Source: Luteimonas deserti (GTDB lineage: Bacteria; Pseudomonadota; Gammaproteobacteria; Xanthomonadales; Xanthomonadaceae). From it: DNA of 64,000 nucleotides. The position numbers were made by a program, and so were the translations under genes. Below are positions 18,281-25,709 of the stretch, one piece after another (position 1 is the stretch's first letter; each line of letters begins with the position of its first letter). The notes under the pieces were generated by a model. That model did no database searches and was not told the origin of the DNA. It worked only from the letters and a program-made list of their open reading frames with translations. The stretch is from contig NZ_JACCJZ010000004.1 in assembly GCF_013425765.1 (NCBI RefSeq), positions 186,001 through 250,000 of the forward strand, read 5' to 3'.

Positions 18281-19330
18281 TCAAAGATCATCGAACCCGT
18301 TATCCGAATTCGTCTTCTTGTACGACGCATTCCGCATCTCGAAGAAGTCCGTCTTGGTCTCGGTGAAGTTGTCGGCGTAGGCCTTGATCCACGGCATCAC
18401 GTTCTCGTTCGATTCGCTGTAGAGCTTCTCGATGCCGAGCATGCCGGCCATCTTGTTGGCGCGGTACTTCACGTAGCGGACCATTTCGTCGACGTCGATG
18501 CCGTCGATGCCGTCGAGCACTTCTGCCGTCCAGCGCGTCTCGAGTTCGATCGCGTGCTCGAAGGCCGTGTGTACGTATTCGGTGAGTTCGTCGCCCTGCA
18601 GGCTCTGGTTCTCGCCGACGATGGCGCGGATCAGTTCGCTGATGAACTTGCTGTGCGCCAGTTCGTCGCGGTTGATGAAGCTGATGATCTTGCCGGTGCC
18701 GGTCATCCGGTTCTGGCGGACCAGGTTGTAGAAGTAGGCGAAGCCGGAATAGAAGTTGATGCCTTCGAGGATCGACGACTGCACCAGCGAGCGGATCAGC
18801 GTTTCGGCCGAGCGCTCGCGCATGAAGTCGTTGTACGAATCCATGATCGGCTGGTTGCGCGCGATGATCGTGGGATGCGTGCGCGCGAGTTCGAACACGC
18901 GGTTCTGGTCGGCCAGACCGGTGATCGAGGCCAGCACGTAGCTGTAGCTCTCGTTGTGGATCACTTCCTGCTGACCGATGATCGCGGCGTTGGCGTGCGC
19001 GGCCGGGTCGGTGATGTATTCGGCGACGTTGTAGATGAAGCGCGTCTGCGGCGAATCCAGCGTGGCCAGCAGGCCGATGATCGAATCGTAGGCGTTCTTC
19101 TCGCGCGCCGAGAGCTCGCCGTACTGCTTGGCGTCGCCCTTCATGTCGACCTCGTCCGGAATCCAGAAGTTGGTCGAGAGCTCCTTGTAGGCGCGATAGA
19201 ACGACGGATACGGAATGTCGTTCCAGTTGAGGATGCCGCTGGTCTGGCCGTTGATGATGCCGGTGGAGCGGTTGGGGTGACGCGGCTCGAGGATCTTGAT
19301 GCGGTCGAGCGGGGTGGACGTAACGGCCAT
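18281..19330 (-). CDS. nrdB: Ribonucleotide reductase class I, small (radical) subunit
   Basis: Forms the diiron-tyrosyl radical that is passed to NrdA for deoxyribonucleotide synthesis. 349 residues. All six metal ligands are visible: Asp in LLATLDSPQ, Glu and His in QQEVIHNESY, Glu in SILEGINFY, and Glu/His in NRDELAHSKF. The radical Tyr is in HNESYSY, four residues after the ligand His. The C-terminal tail (ASYKKTNSDNGFDDL) would dock on NrdA. It is 331 bases downstream of nrdA, an unusually large gap filled with palindromic repeats. The orphan ATPase gene follows 60 bases later. Confidence 0.96.
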   Translation of the reverse strand: MAVTSTPLDRIKILEPRHPNRSTGIINGQTSGILNWNDIPYPSFYRAYKELSTNFWIPDEVDMKGDAKQYGELSAREKNAYDSIIGLLATLDSPQTRFIYNVAEYITDPAAHANAAIIGQQEVIHNESYSYVLASITGLADQNRVFELARTHPTIIARNQPIMDSYNDFMRERSAETLIRSLVQSSILEGINFYSGFAYFYNLVRQNRMTGTGKIISFINRDELAHSKFISELIRAIVGENQSLQGDELTEYVHTAFEHAIELETRWTAEVLDGIDGIDVDEMVRYVKYRANKMAGMLGIEKLYSESNENVMPWIKAYADNFTETKTDFFEMRNASYKKTNSDNGFDDL

Positions 19331-19411
19331 GTGCGGTTTCTCGTGTCTGAAGTCTCGCGCGACGTCGAATCGCGCGACGGAAAAGTCTCGCGCGGTGAGG
19401 GATCGCGCGAC

Positions 19412-19485
19412 GGTGTCGGAGTCACTTCCGGCTAATGGACGTTCCGTCAGCCGATGCGGCGCGTCCGGAAAGTGACTCTGACACC
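19412..19485. repeat. Long palindrome 1 in the nrdA-nrdB spacer
   Basis: GGTGTCGGAGTCACTTCCGG (19412-19431) pairs with 19465-19485 with one mismatch and one bulged base, around a 33-base loop. The core GGAGTCACTT is a word I associate with dispersed intergenic palindromes of Xanthomonadaceae. Confidence 0.8.
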
Positions 19486-19570
19486 TTGCTGTTTCTTGAA
19501 GCTCGCGCGATGCGGGGATCGTGCGAGTGCCGGCTTTCGAAGCGTCGCGTGGTGGGGCACCGCGCGTACG

Positions 19571-19644
19571 GGGTCGGAGTCGTGTTTTCGGGTATCGACC
19601 GCGCGCGTACCGGACGCCATCGGCCGGAAAACGACTCCGAGCCC
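19571..19644. repeat. Long palindrome 2 in the nrdA-nrdB spacer
   Basis: GGGTCGGAGTCGTGTTTTCGG pairs with CCGGAAAACGACTCCGAGCCC with small bulges, around a loop of about 31 bases. It shares the TCGGAGTC start with palindrome 1, so both are related units in the same orientation. Confidence 0.75.
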
Positions 19645-19661
19645 TGTCGGGTGGATCTACC

Positions 19662-22157
19662 TCAGCTCGAACACCACTCGCACTCGGCGATATCGATATC
19701 GTTCGAACGCACGTAGTACGTGGTCTTCATGCCGAGATTCCACGCGGTCATGTGCAGGTCGAGCAGGGTGCGGGCGGGGATGGTGCTGGGCACGTAGAAG
19801 TTGAAGCTGATCGCCTGGTCGACGTGGCGCTGACGACGCGCGTTCTGGCGCACCGATGCGAACTGGTCGACCTTGTAGGCGCCCTTCTCGTAGTAGGGCC
19901 AGGTCTCGAGCGACAGGCCGGGCGCGGCGACCGGGCGACGGTAGTCCTTCTTCTCCTCGTAGTAGAACGCGGAGTAGATCGGATCGATCGACGCGGTGGA
20001 GCCGGCGATCTGCGCGGTGGACATGTTCGGGGCGACCGCCATCAGCCAGCCGTTGCGCATGCCGTTGACGCCGACCTGCGCGGCCAGATCCAGCCACTGC
20101 GGGCTGTTGTAGTCGCGATCGCGGAAGTACGCGCCGGTGTGCCAGTCGCTGCCGGCGAACACGGGATAGGCACCCTTTTCCTTGGCGAGTTCCATGCTGG
20201 CCTGCACGGTGAGGAAGTTGATGCGCTCGTACAGCGAATCGCTGAAGTCTTCCGCTTCCTTCTCGTTCCAGTGGATGCCCTTCTGCGCCAGCAGGTGATG
20301 CCAGCCGAAGGTGCCGAGGCCGATCGCGCGGTACTTCTGGTTGGTGATCGTGGCCTGCGGCACCGGCAGCTGGTTGAGATCGATCACGTTGTCGAGCATG
20401 CGCACCTGGATCGGGATCAGACGCTCGAGCACGTCGGTGATCAGGTCGCCCTGGCCCTGCTGCGGCACGACCGCGCGGCCCAGGTTCACCGACGACAGGT
20501 TGCAGACGACGAAGTCGCCGGCCTGCTTGGTGGTGACGATCTGATTGCCGGAGATGATCTCCTGCATCATCTTCGTCGGGCTCATGTTCTGCAGGATCTC
20601 GGTGCAGAGGTTCGACGAGTACACGCGGCCGACGTGCTTGTTCGGGTTCTTCCGGTTCACCTCGTCGCGGTAGAACATGAAGGGATTGCCGGTCTCCAGC
20701 TGCGAGACCATGATCCGCTTGAAGATGTCGATCGCCTTGACCGTCTTGCGGCTGATGCGCTCGTCGGCCACCACTTCTTCATAACGGCGACGGAAGCTGC
20801 CGTTCGGGTCGCCCTTCTTCTCGTCGAAGAAATCCTGCAGGTAGAAGCCCTTGATCTTGTGGACCTCGTGCGGGTCGAACAGGTACCAGTCGCCGCGACG
20901 CTCGACCGCTTCCATGAACAGGTCGGGGATGCAGATCGAGGTGAACACGTCGTGCGCGCGCAGGCGCTGGTCGCCGTTGTTGAGCCGCAGGTCGAGGAAG
21001 TTCTCGATGTCGCGGTGCCACACGTCGAGATACACCGCGACCGCGCCCTTGCGCTGGCCCAGCTGGTCCACCGACACGGCGGTGTTGTTGAGCTGCTTGA
21101 TCCACGGCACCACGCCGCCGGAGGAGTTGGGCACGCCGCGGATGGCCGAACCGCTGGAGCGCACGTAGCCCATGTACGCGCCCACGCCGCCGCCGCCCTT
21201 GGAGACGCGGGCGATGTCGGTGTTGGAGTCGTAAATGCCCTGCAGGCTGTCGTCGACGGTGTCGATGAAGCACGACGACAGCTGGCCGCCGACCTTGCCG
21301 GCGTTCTGCAGCGTCGGCGTGGCCACGGTCATGTACAGGTTCGACAGCGCCCAGTAGGCCTCGCCGACGAGCTGCATGCGGCGCTCGCGGCCGCCCTTGG
21401 TCTCGTTCTGCATCAGGTACAGGGCGATGGTGAGCCAGCGCTCCTGCGGCAGTTCGAACACGGCGCGCGAGGTGTCGGTGGCCAGATACCGCGTGGCCAG
21501 CAGGTAAAGGCCGTTGTAGGCGAAGAGTTTGTCGCGCTCGGGCTCGATCATGCGGCCGGCTTCCTGCAGCTCGTCCTTGGAATAGGCGCGCAGGATGTCG
21601 TTCGAGTAGATGTTGCGGTCGGCCAGCGATTCCTGCAGGCCGACGTAGGAGCCGTACTTCTGCTCGGCGTCGTAGAAGCGGTTGCGGCTGGCGCGCTTGT
21701 ACAGGCGGTGCAGGTACAGGCGGGCGGCGAAGAATTCCCACTCCGGCGCGGTGACATCGACGCGGGCCTCGGCCTCGCGGATCAGGTGATCGGTGAGGTC
21801 GTCGGCGTTGACGGCCTCCTTGCGCTCGACGAAGCCGAACACGCTGCGCTTGTAGTCGGCGATGTCGAGCTGCGGGAATTCGGCATGGGTGCGGTCGATG
21901 CTGCGCTCCAGGCGCGCGCGATCGAACGGAATGCGGCGGTTGCCGGCTTCCTTGGTGATCCAGGTGGAGACGCCGGCGTCGGCGTCGGTGGATGCGGCGA
22001 TTGCGGTGTTCATGGCGGCACTCGGGGGCGGCGGCACCAGATCGTCGACGGCGGCATCGACGGCAGGCGGCGTCACGGGAAGGGTGGGCGGGGCGAGGGT
22101 CGGGCTGGCGTCTGCGGCGGCCGATGCATCGGTCGTGACGGTGTCGTGGCTGGTCAT
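19662..22157 (-). CDS. nrdA: Ribonucleotide reductase class I, large (catalytic) subunit
   Basis: Reduces ribonucleoside diphosphates. 831 residues from the ATG at 22157 (GAGG three to four bases upstream). Residues 1-70 are a Pro/Ala/Asp-rich extension; an ATG at 22013 would remove 48 of them. An ATP-cone follows (WITKEAGNRRIPFDRARLERSID). Catalytic features include LSSCFIDTVDDSLQGIY, the glycine-rich SKGGGGVGAYMG, NLCTEIL and VVCNLSSVNLG, and the C-terminal redox pair in ECEWCSS. Expression is probably controlled by the cobalamin riboswitch in its leader. Confidence 0.96.
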   Translation of the reverse strand: MTSHDTVTTDASAAADASPTLAPPTLPVTPPAVDAAVDDLVPPPPSAAMNTAIAASTDADAGVSTWITKEAGNRRIPFDRARLERSIDRTHAEFPQLDIADYKRSVFGFVERKEAVNADDLTDHLIREAEARVDVTAPEWEFFAARLYLHRLYKRASRNRFYDAEQKYGSYVGLQESLADRNIYSNDILRAYSKDELQEAGRMIEPERDKLFAYNGLYLLATRYLATDTSRAVFELPQERWLTIALYLMQNETKGGRERRMQLVGEAYWALSNLYMTVATPTLQNAGKVGGQLSSCFIDTVDDSLQGIYDSNTDIARVSKGGGGVGAYMGYVRSSGSAIRGVPNSSGGVVPWIKQLNNTAVSVDQLGQRKGAVAVYLDVWHRDIENFLDLRLNNGDQRLRAHDVFTSICIPDLFMEAVERRGDWYLFDPHEVHKIKGFYLQDFFDEKKGDPNGSFRRRYEEVVADERISRKTVKAIDIFKRIMVSQLETGNPFMFYRDEVNRKNPNKHVGRVYSSNLCTEILQNMSPTKMMQEIISGNQIVTTKQAGDFVVCNLSSVNLGRAVVPQQGQGDLITDVLERLIPIQVRMLDNVIDLNQLPVPQATITNQKYRAIGLGTFGWHHLLAQKGIHWNEKEAEDFSDSLYERINFLTVQASMELAKEKGAYPVFAGSDWHTGAYFRDRDYNSPQWLDLAAQVGVNGMRNGWLMAVAPNMSTAQIAGSTASIDPIYSAFYYEEKKDYRRPVAAPGLSLETWPYYEKGAYKVDQFASVRQNARRQRHVDQAISFNFYVPSTIPARTLLDLHMTAWNLGMKTTYYVRSNDIDIAECEWCSS

Positions 22158-22362
22158 GCGTCCTCTCTGTGTCCAGTGCATTCGCGCACACGACCGGCCC
22201 GCCCGCGTCGGGGTCCGGCGGCTGAAGGCGCATCACAGGGTGGTCGGGCGGCGTCGCAGGAACCGCGATCGGGCGCATGGCGCCATCGCTCTCCCCCTCC
22301 GCAAGCCCGCCCCCCACGGAGCGACCGCAGCCGGCACCGCGCGCTGTGCTGATCGCGCGGCT
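22158..22362 (-). other. nrdA leader between riboswitch and start codon
   Basis: About 205 untranslated bases separate the riboswitch core from the nrdA ATG. This is where the expression switch (anti-terminator or ribosome-binding-site sequestering stem) should lie. I could not identify a convincing terminator with a T run, so control at translation or by another mechanism is possible. Confidence 0.5.
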
Positions 22363-22530
22363 GTCGGCAGGTCTTCGGACTCATGGGCGCGACGGCAACG
22401 CCGTCTCCTCGCCCGCCGCTTCCCGGATCGCTCCAGTGCCATGGCGGGGTTGTTCCCAATTACCGCTGCGGGGCAGTGCCGGAGTGGCGCGAGGCGTCAC
22501 CGGCTTCCCGTTTTAATCCACTGCCCCTGG
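22363..22530 (-). promoter_or_regulatory. Cobalamin (B12) riboswitch upstream of nrdA
   Basis: On the minus strand the conserved blocks of the adenosylcobalamin aptamer appear in order: GGGGCAG (22521-22527) of the P1 stem, GGGAAGCCGGTGACGCC with the core at 22493-22510, GGCACTGCCCCGCAGCGGTA across 22460-22480, the GCACTGG/CCGGGAAG stem region (22420-22440), and ATGAGTCCGAAGACCTGCC (22366-22384) closing P1. This matches the classical B12 element. It would lower nrdAB expression when coenzyme B12 is present, which makes sense if a B12-dependent class II reductase is encoded elsewhere in the genome. Confidence 0.92.
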
Positions 22531-22744
22531 AGGCGCGGAACCGACCCGGCCCAAGATAGTGGGGTGGGTCGGCAGCGTCAACGCTAAATGTAGTGAAGAG
22601 GCGGCAGGCCGCGTCAGGACGGCAATCGCGTTTCGTCAAGCCCCAGGCAGGCGCCTGCCGATGCAGATCGGGCCGCGCCGGGCAAGTGCCGGCAGGGGTG
22701 TCGGGCCCCCGCATCGGGTGCCCGATCGGCCCGCACGGCCGGGG
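22531..22744. other. Promoter side of nrdA and downstream end of paiB-like gene
   Basis: About 210 bases without a gene. It carries the nrdA promoter (22553-22581) and several GC-rich inverted segments near the 3' end of the paiB-like gene, none with a convincing T run. Confidence 0.5.
22553..22581 (-). promoter_or_regulatory. Sigma-70-like promoter for the nrd operon
   Basis: On the minus strand TTGACG (22581-22576) and TATCTT (22558-22553) are separated by exactly 17 bases. Transcription would start near 22546, immediately before the riboswitch, which is the expected arrangement. Confidence 0.65.
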
Positions 22745-23344
22745 TCAGTCGCGCTGGGCGCGCATCCAGTCGCGCAGGGCGGGATGGTCCAGCCCCTGGA
22801 CGATCTCCTCGAACGTCTGCGGCGTTTCGTCCTGGCCCAGCTTGAAGGTCGCCCGCGCCTGCTCGACGTGCGCATGGAAGGCGATGATGTGCGGGCGCTT
22901 CTGCGGATAGAGCGGCCCCATCCGGTCGGGGGTCCAGGGCTCGGGATTGCCGGCCTCGAGCGCCGCCGCCAGGGTTTCGAGCGCGTAGGCGTTCTCGTCG
23001 GGGACGAACTCGATGCGCACCGAGAAACGTGCGACCGCGTAGTTCCAGGTGGCGCCCCAGGCGGGGCTGGTGACCAGGCGCGGCGGGATGTAGCCGTCGG
23101 GGCCCTTGAACAGCAGCAGGGCGCGCGGATCGGCGCGCAGGGCCTCGACCTGCGGATTGGCGCGGGCGAAATGACCGAGAAACGAGACGATCCGGCCGGC
23201 AGCGTCGAGTTCCGGGAGCAACGGCAGCGGGGTCGCATCGAAGGGCCCCATCGCGCCCCCGTGGCCGATCACCCAGGCCAGCGGATAGGCCCGCACGAGG
23301 GCCAGCACGTCGGTGTCGCTGCGCGGATCGAAGGGGCCGCTCAT
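22745..23344 (-). CDS. FMN-binding negative regulator, PaiB-like
   Basis: 199 residues. Belongs to the PaiB/FMN-binding split-barrel family first described as a negative regulator in Bacillus. Recognisable segments are the N-terminal ...VRAYPLAWVIG, PLLPELDAAGRIVSFLGHFARANPQ near residue 60, GPDGYIPPRLVTS near 100 and the C-terminal KRPHIIAFHAHVEQARATFKLGQDE. FMN binding is inferred from the family. The start at 23344 (MSGPFDPRSD) gives the usual N-terminus. It is transcribed away from zapE across a gene-free 410-base gap and ends next to the nrd promoter region. Confidence 0.85.
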   Translation of the reverse strand: MSGPFDPRSDTDVLALVRAYPLAWVIGHGGAMGPFDATPLPLLPELDAAGRIVSFLGHFARANPQVEALRADPRALLLFKGPDGYIPPRLVTSPAWGATWNYAVARFSVRIEFVPDENAYALETLAAALEAGNPEPWTPDRMGPLYPQKRPHIIAFHAHVEQARATFKLGQDETPQTFEEIVQGLDHPALRDWMRAQRD

Positions 23345-23754
23345 GGGCGGACGCCGGTGTCGCCTGCCGCAGCGCCGGCGCATGCACGCGGGGGCGAGGC
23401 GCCGGACACCTCACCGGCCGCGGCCGGAGGCCGTGCGCATCCGCGACCGTGCGGCATGGCGCGCCCGGTGCCGGCCCGGGCGAGGGGGGCGCCGACCGTG
23501 GCGGACGACGCTGGTGTTCTGCAGGTGGCCATCGGGTGCTCCCGGACTGCGGTCCGACGCATCGTAGCGATGCAGGGTGCGCGCCCGGATCAAGGCGGAC
23601 GCCGCGATCCGCTCGCATGGACAGGCCGCCGGAGAGCCGCCGACGGCATGCGCCGAAGCCGGTGGGCGGATCCGAACACCCCGCCTGCAGGACCGACGCG
23701 GCGAGCGATGGATCGGGTGGGCGTCCGCGGCGGGCGCTGCGCCCCGGCCGATGC
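23345..23754. other. Gene-free GC-rich stretch, 410 bases
   Basis: Between the paiB-like start and the zapE stop. No gene, repeat or convincing hairpin. The promoter of the paiB-like gene should be near 23350-23450. Confidence 0.5.
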
Positions 23755-24942
23755 TCAGCCGCGGTGTTCGCGCTGCAGATACTCGGCGCTGCGCATCTCG
23801 ATCAGACGCGAGGCGGTGCGCTCGAACGCGCCGGCCAGGCGTTCGCCCGAGTACAGCGCCGGCGGCTCGGCCGCGGCGGTGCACACCAGGTTGACGTTGC
23901 GGTCGTAGAGCTCGTCGACGAGCGTGACGAAGCGGCGGGCCGCGTCGTCACGGGTGGCGTCCATGTGCGGAATGGCGCCGAGCAGCACGGTGTGGAACTC
24001 GGTGGCGATCTGGATGTAGTCGCCGGCCCCGCGCGGACCCTCGCACAGCGCGTCGAAATCGAACCAGGCCATCCCCGGCGTGCGCGCACGCACGCGGATG
24101 CGGCGGCCGTCGATCTCGATGCCGGCGTCGCGATGCTCGTCGTCGCCACCGAGTTCGTGCCAGCGCGTGTCGAGCCAGGCATCGGCGCCGGCATCCAGTG
24201 GCGTGCGGTAGACCGGCGAGCGGGTCAGCGCGCGCATGCGGTAGTCGGTGTCGCTTTCCAGGAACACCACGCGGCAGTGACGCTGCAGCAGGTCGATCGC
24301 CGGGAGGAAGCGCGCGCGCTGCAGGCCGTCCTTGTACAGGTCCTTGGGGTCGACGTTGGAGCTGGTCACCAGCACGATGCCGTCGGCGAACATGCGGTCG
24401 AGCAGGCGCGCGAGCAGCATCGCATCGCCGATGTCGCTGACGAAGAACTCGTCGAGCACCAGCACGCGCAGCCCGGCGTCGCGCCAGCCGCGCACGATCG
24501 CCGCGAGCGGGTCGCGTTCGCCGGCATGGGTGCGCAGCGCGTCGTGGACCTCGCGCATGAAACGGTGGAAGTGCGTGCGGCGCTTGCGGCCGAGCGCGGG
24601 ATCGGGCACCGCGTGGCGCGCAGGATCCCGCGCGGCACGCGCAGCGGGGTCGACGGCCGCCGCGCCGCGCATCGGCTGCAGCGGCAGGCCGTCGTGGAAC
24701 AGGTCGATCATGAAGGTCTTGCCGCGGCCCACGCCGCCCCACAGGTACAGGCCCGGTGCGGCCTCGGGCGCGGTGGCGCCGAGCAGCCGTCCGAGCAGGC
24801 CGCGGCGCGGCGCCGGTGCGGCGAGCGCGACGTGCAGACGATCGAGCTCGACCAGCGCCGGCTGCTGTGCGGGATCGGCCTGCCAGTCGCCACGGGCCAC
24901 GCCCTGGGCATAGCGCTGCGACGGCAGCGGCGCGGTGCTCAT
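23755..24942 (-). CDS. zapE: Cell division ATPase ZapE (AFG1-like)
   Basis: An AAA-type ATPase that associates with the division ring and destabilises FtsZ polymers in E. coli. 395 residues. Walker A GGVGRGKT is at residues 69-76, followed by FMIDLFHDGLPLQ. The pattern THFHRFMREVH near residue 125 and Walker B VLVLDEFFVSD near 165 are typical of AFG1/ZapE. SSNVDPKDLYKDGLQRARFLPAI is the family-specific stretch after sensor 1. The protein is collinear with the family over its whole length. The next upstream gene (hydrolase) is 73 bases away on the same strand. Confidence 0.93.
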   Translation of the reverse strand: MSTAPLPSQRYAQGVARGDWQADPAQQPALVELDRLHVALAAPAPRRGLLGRLLGATAPEAAPGLYLWGGVGRGKTFMIDLFHDGLPLQPMRGAAAVDPAARAARDPARHAVPDPALGRKRRTHFHRFMREVHDALRTHAGERDPLAAIVRGWRDAGLRVLVLDEFFVSDIGDAMLLARLLDRMFADGIVLVTSSNVDPKDLYKDGLQRARFLPAIDLLQRHCRVVFLESDTDYRMRALTRSPVYRTPLDAGADAWLDTRWHELGGDDEHRDAGIEIDGRRIRVRARTPGMAWFDFDALCEGPRGAGDYIQIATEFHTVLLGAIPHMDATRDDAARRFVTLVDELYDRNVNLVCTAAAEPPALYSGERLAGAFERTASRLIEMRSAEYLQREHRG

Positions 24943-25015
24943 CGCCGACGCAGCCGGGCCGCGCACGCGCACGCCCGGACGCCGGCCGTGGCCGGAGCGC
25001 GCAACGGCCGGCCCA

Positions 25016-25684
25016 TCAGCCCGCGGCGTCCGGCAGGTGGTCGCGCACGCCGTGCTTCACCGCGCCGCGTAGATCCATCAGCTTGCGGTGGAAGAAGTGG
25101 CTGGTGTCGGGCATGCGCACCAGCTCGGCCTCGGCGCCGCTGTCCTCGAGCCAGTGGTAGACGGCCTGGGGATCGACGATCTCGTCGGCCTCGCCCTGGA
25201 TCACCAGCCAGGGACAACGCGGCAGGACGATGCTGTCGAAATCCCAGCGACCGGCCGGCGGCGCCACCGAGAGCAGCAGGTCGGGGCGCAGGGCGTCGCT
25301 TGCGCGCAGCGAGACGTAGGCGCCGAAGCTGAAACCGGCCAGCCACAATGCGTGGCCGGGCCGTTCGCGGCGCACCCACCCGGCCACGGCGGCGAGATCG
25401 GCGGATTCGCCATCGCCCTGGTCGTAACGACCTTCGGACGCGCCGGTGCCGCGGAAGTTGAAGCGCACCGTGGTGACGCCCAGCTCGCGCAGCGCGCGGC
25501 CGACCATCGTCACCACCTTGTTGTGCATCGTGCCGCCCTCGGTGGGCAGTGGATGGCAGACCACGGCCACCACCGGGCGGGCCTCGACCTCGTCGCCGGG
25601 CAGGTCGATCGCGGCCTCGAGGGCGCCGGCGGGGCCGGCCAGGGTCAGGGAGCCGGAAACGGTGGGAAACGGGGGGAACGTCAT
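25016..25684 (-). CDS. Alpha/beta hydrolase (dienelactone hydrolase-like)
   Basis: 222 residues. An alpha/beta hydrolase with CHPLPTEGGTMHNK near residue 45, RFNFRGTGASEG near 72 and the nucleophile elbow GFSFGAY near 117 (Ser). The acid/base partners are in QGEADEIVD (Asp) and DTSHFFHRK (His). This wording matches the conserved proteobacterial family related to YfhR/alpha-hydrolases often annotated next to zapE. The substrate is unknown; cytoplasmic because no signal is present. It is probably cotranscribed with zapE downstream. Confidence 0.85.
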   Translation of the reverse strand: MTFPPFPTVSGSLTLAGPAGALEAAIDLPGDEVEARPVVAVVCHPLPTEGGTMHNKVVTMVGRALRELGVTTVRFNFRGTGASEGRYDQGDGESADLAAVAGWVRRERPGHALWLAGFSFGAYVSLRASDALRPDLLLSVAPPAGRWDFDSIVLPRCPWLVIQGEADEIVDPQAVYHWLEDSGAEAELVRMPDTSHFFHRKLMDLRGAVKHGVRDHLPDAAG

Positions 25685-25709
25685 GCGTGAATGATAAGCG
25701 TCGCCACGT

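Larger units (their letters stand above)
19331..19661. other. nrdA-nrdB spacer with repeats, no gene
   Basis: 331 bases without a gene. Nearest nrdB it contains four near-copies of TCGCGCGACG (19350-19412), then two long imperfect palindromes described separately. A transcript from the nrdA promoter must read through these to reach nrdB, so they may process or attenuate the message. Confidence 0.7.
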
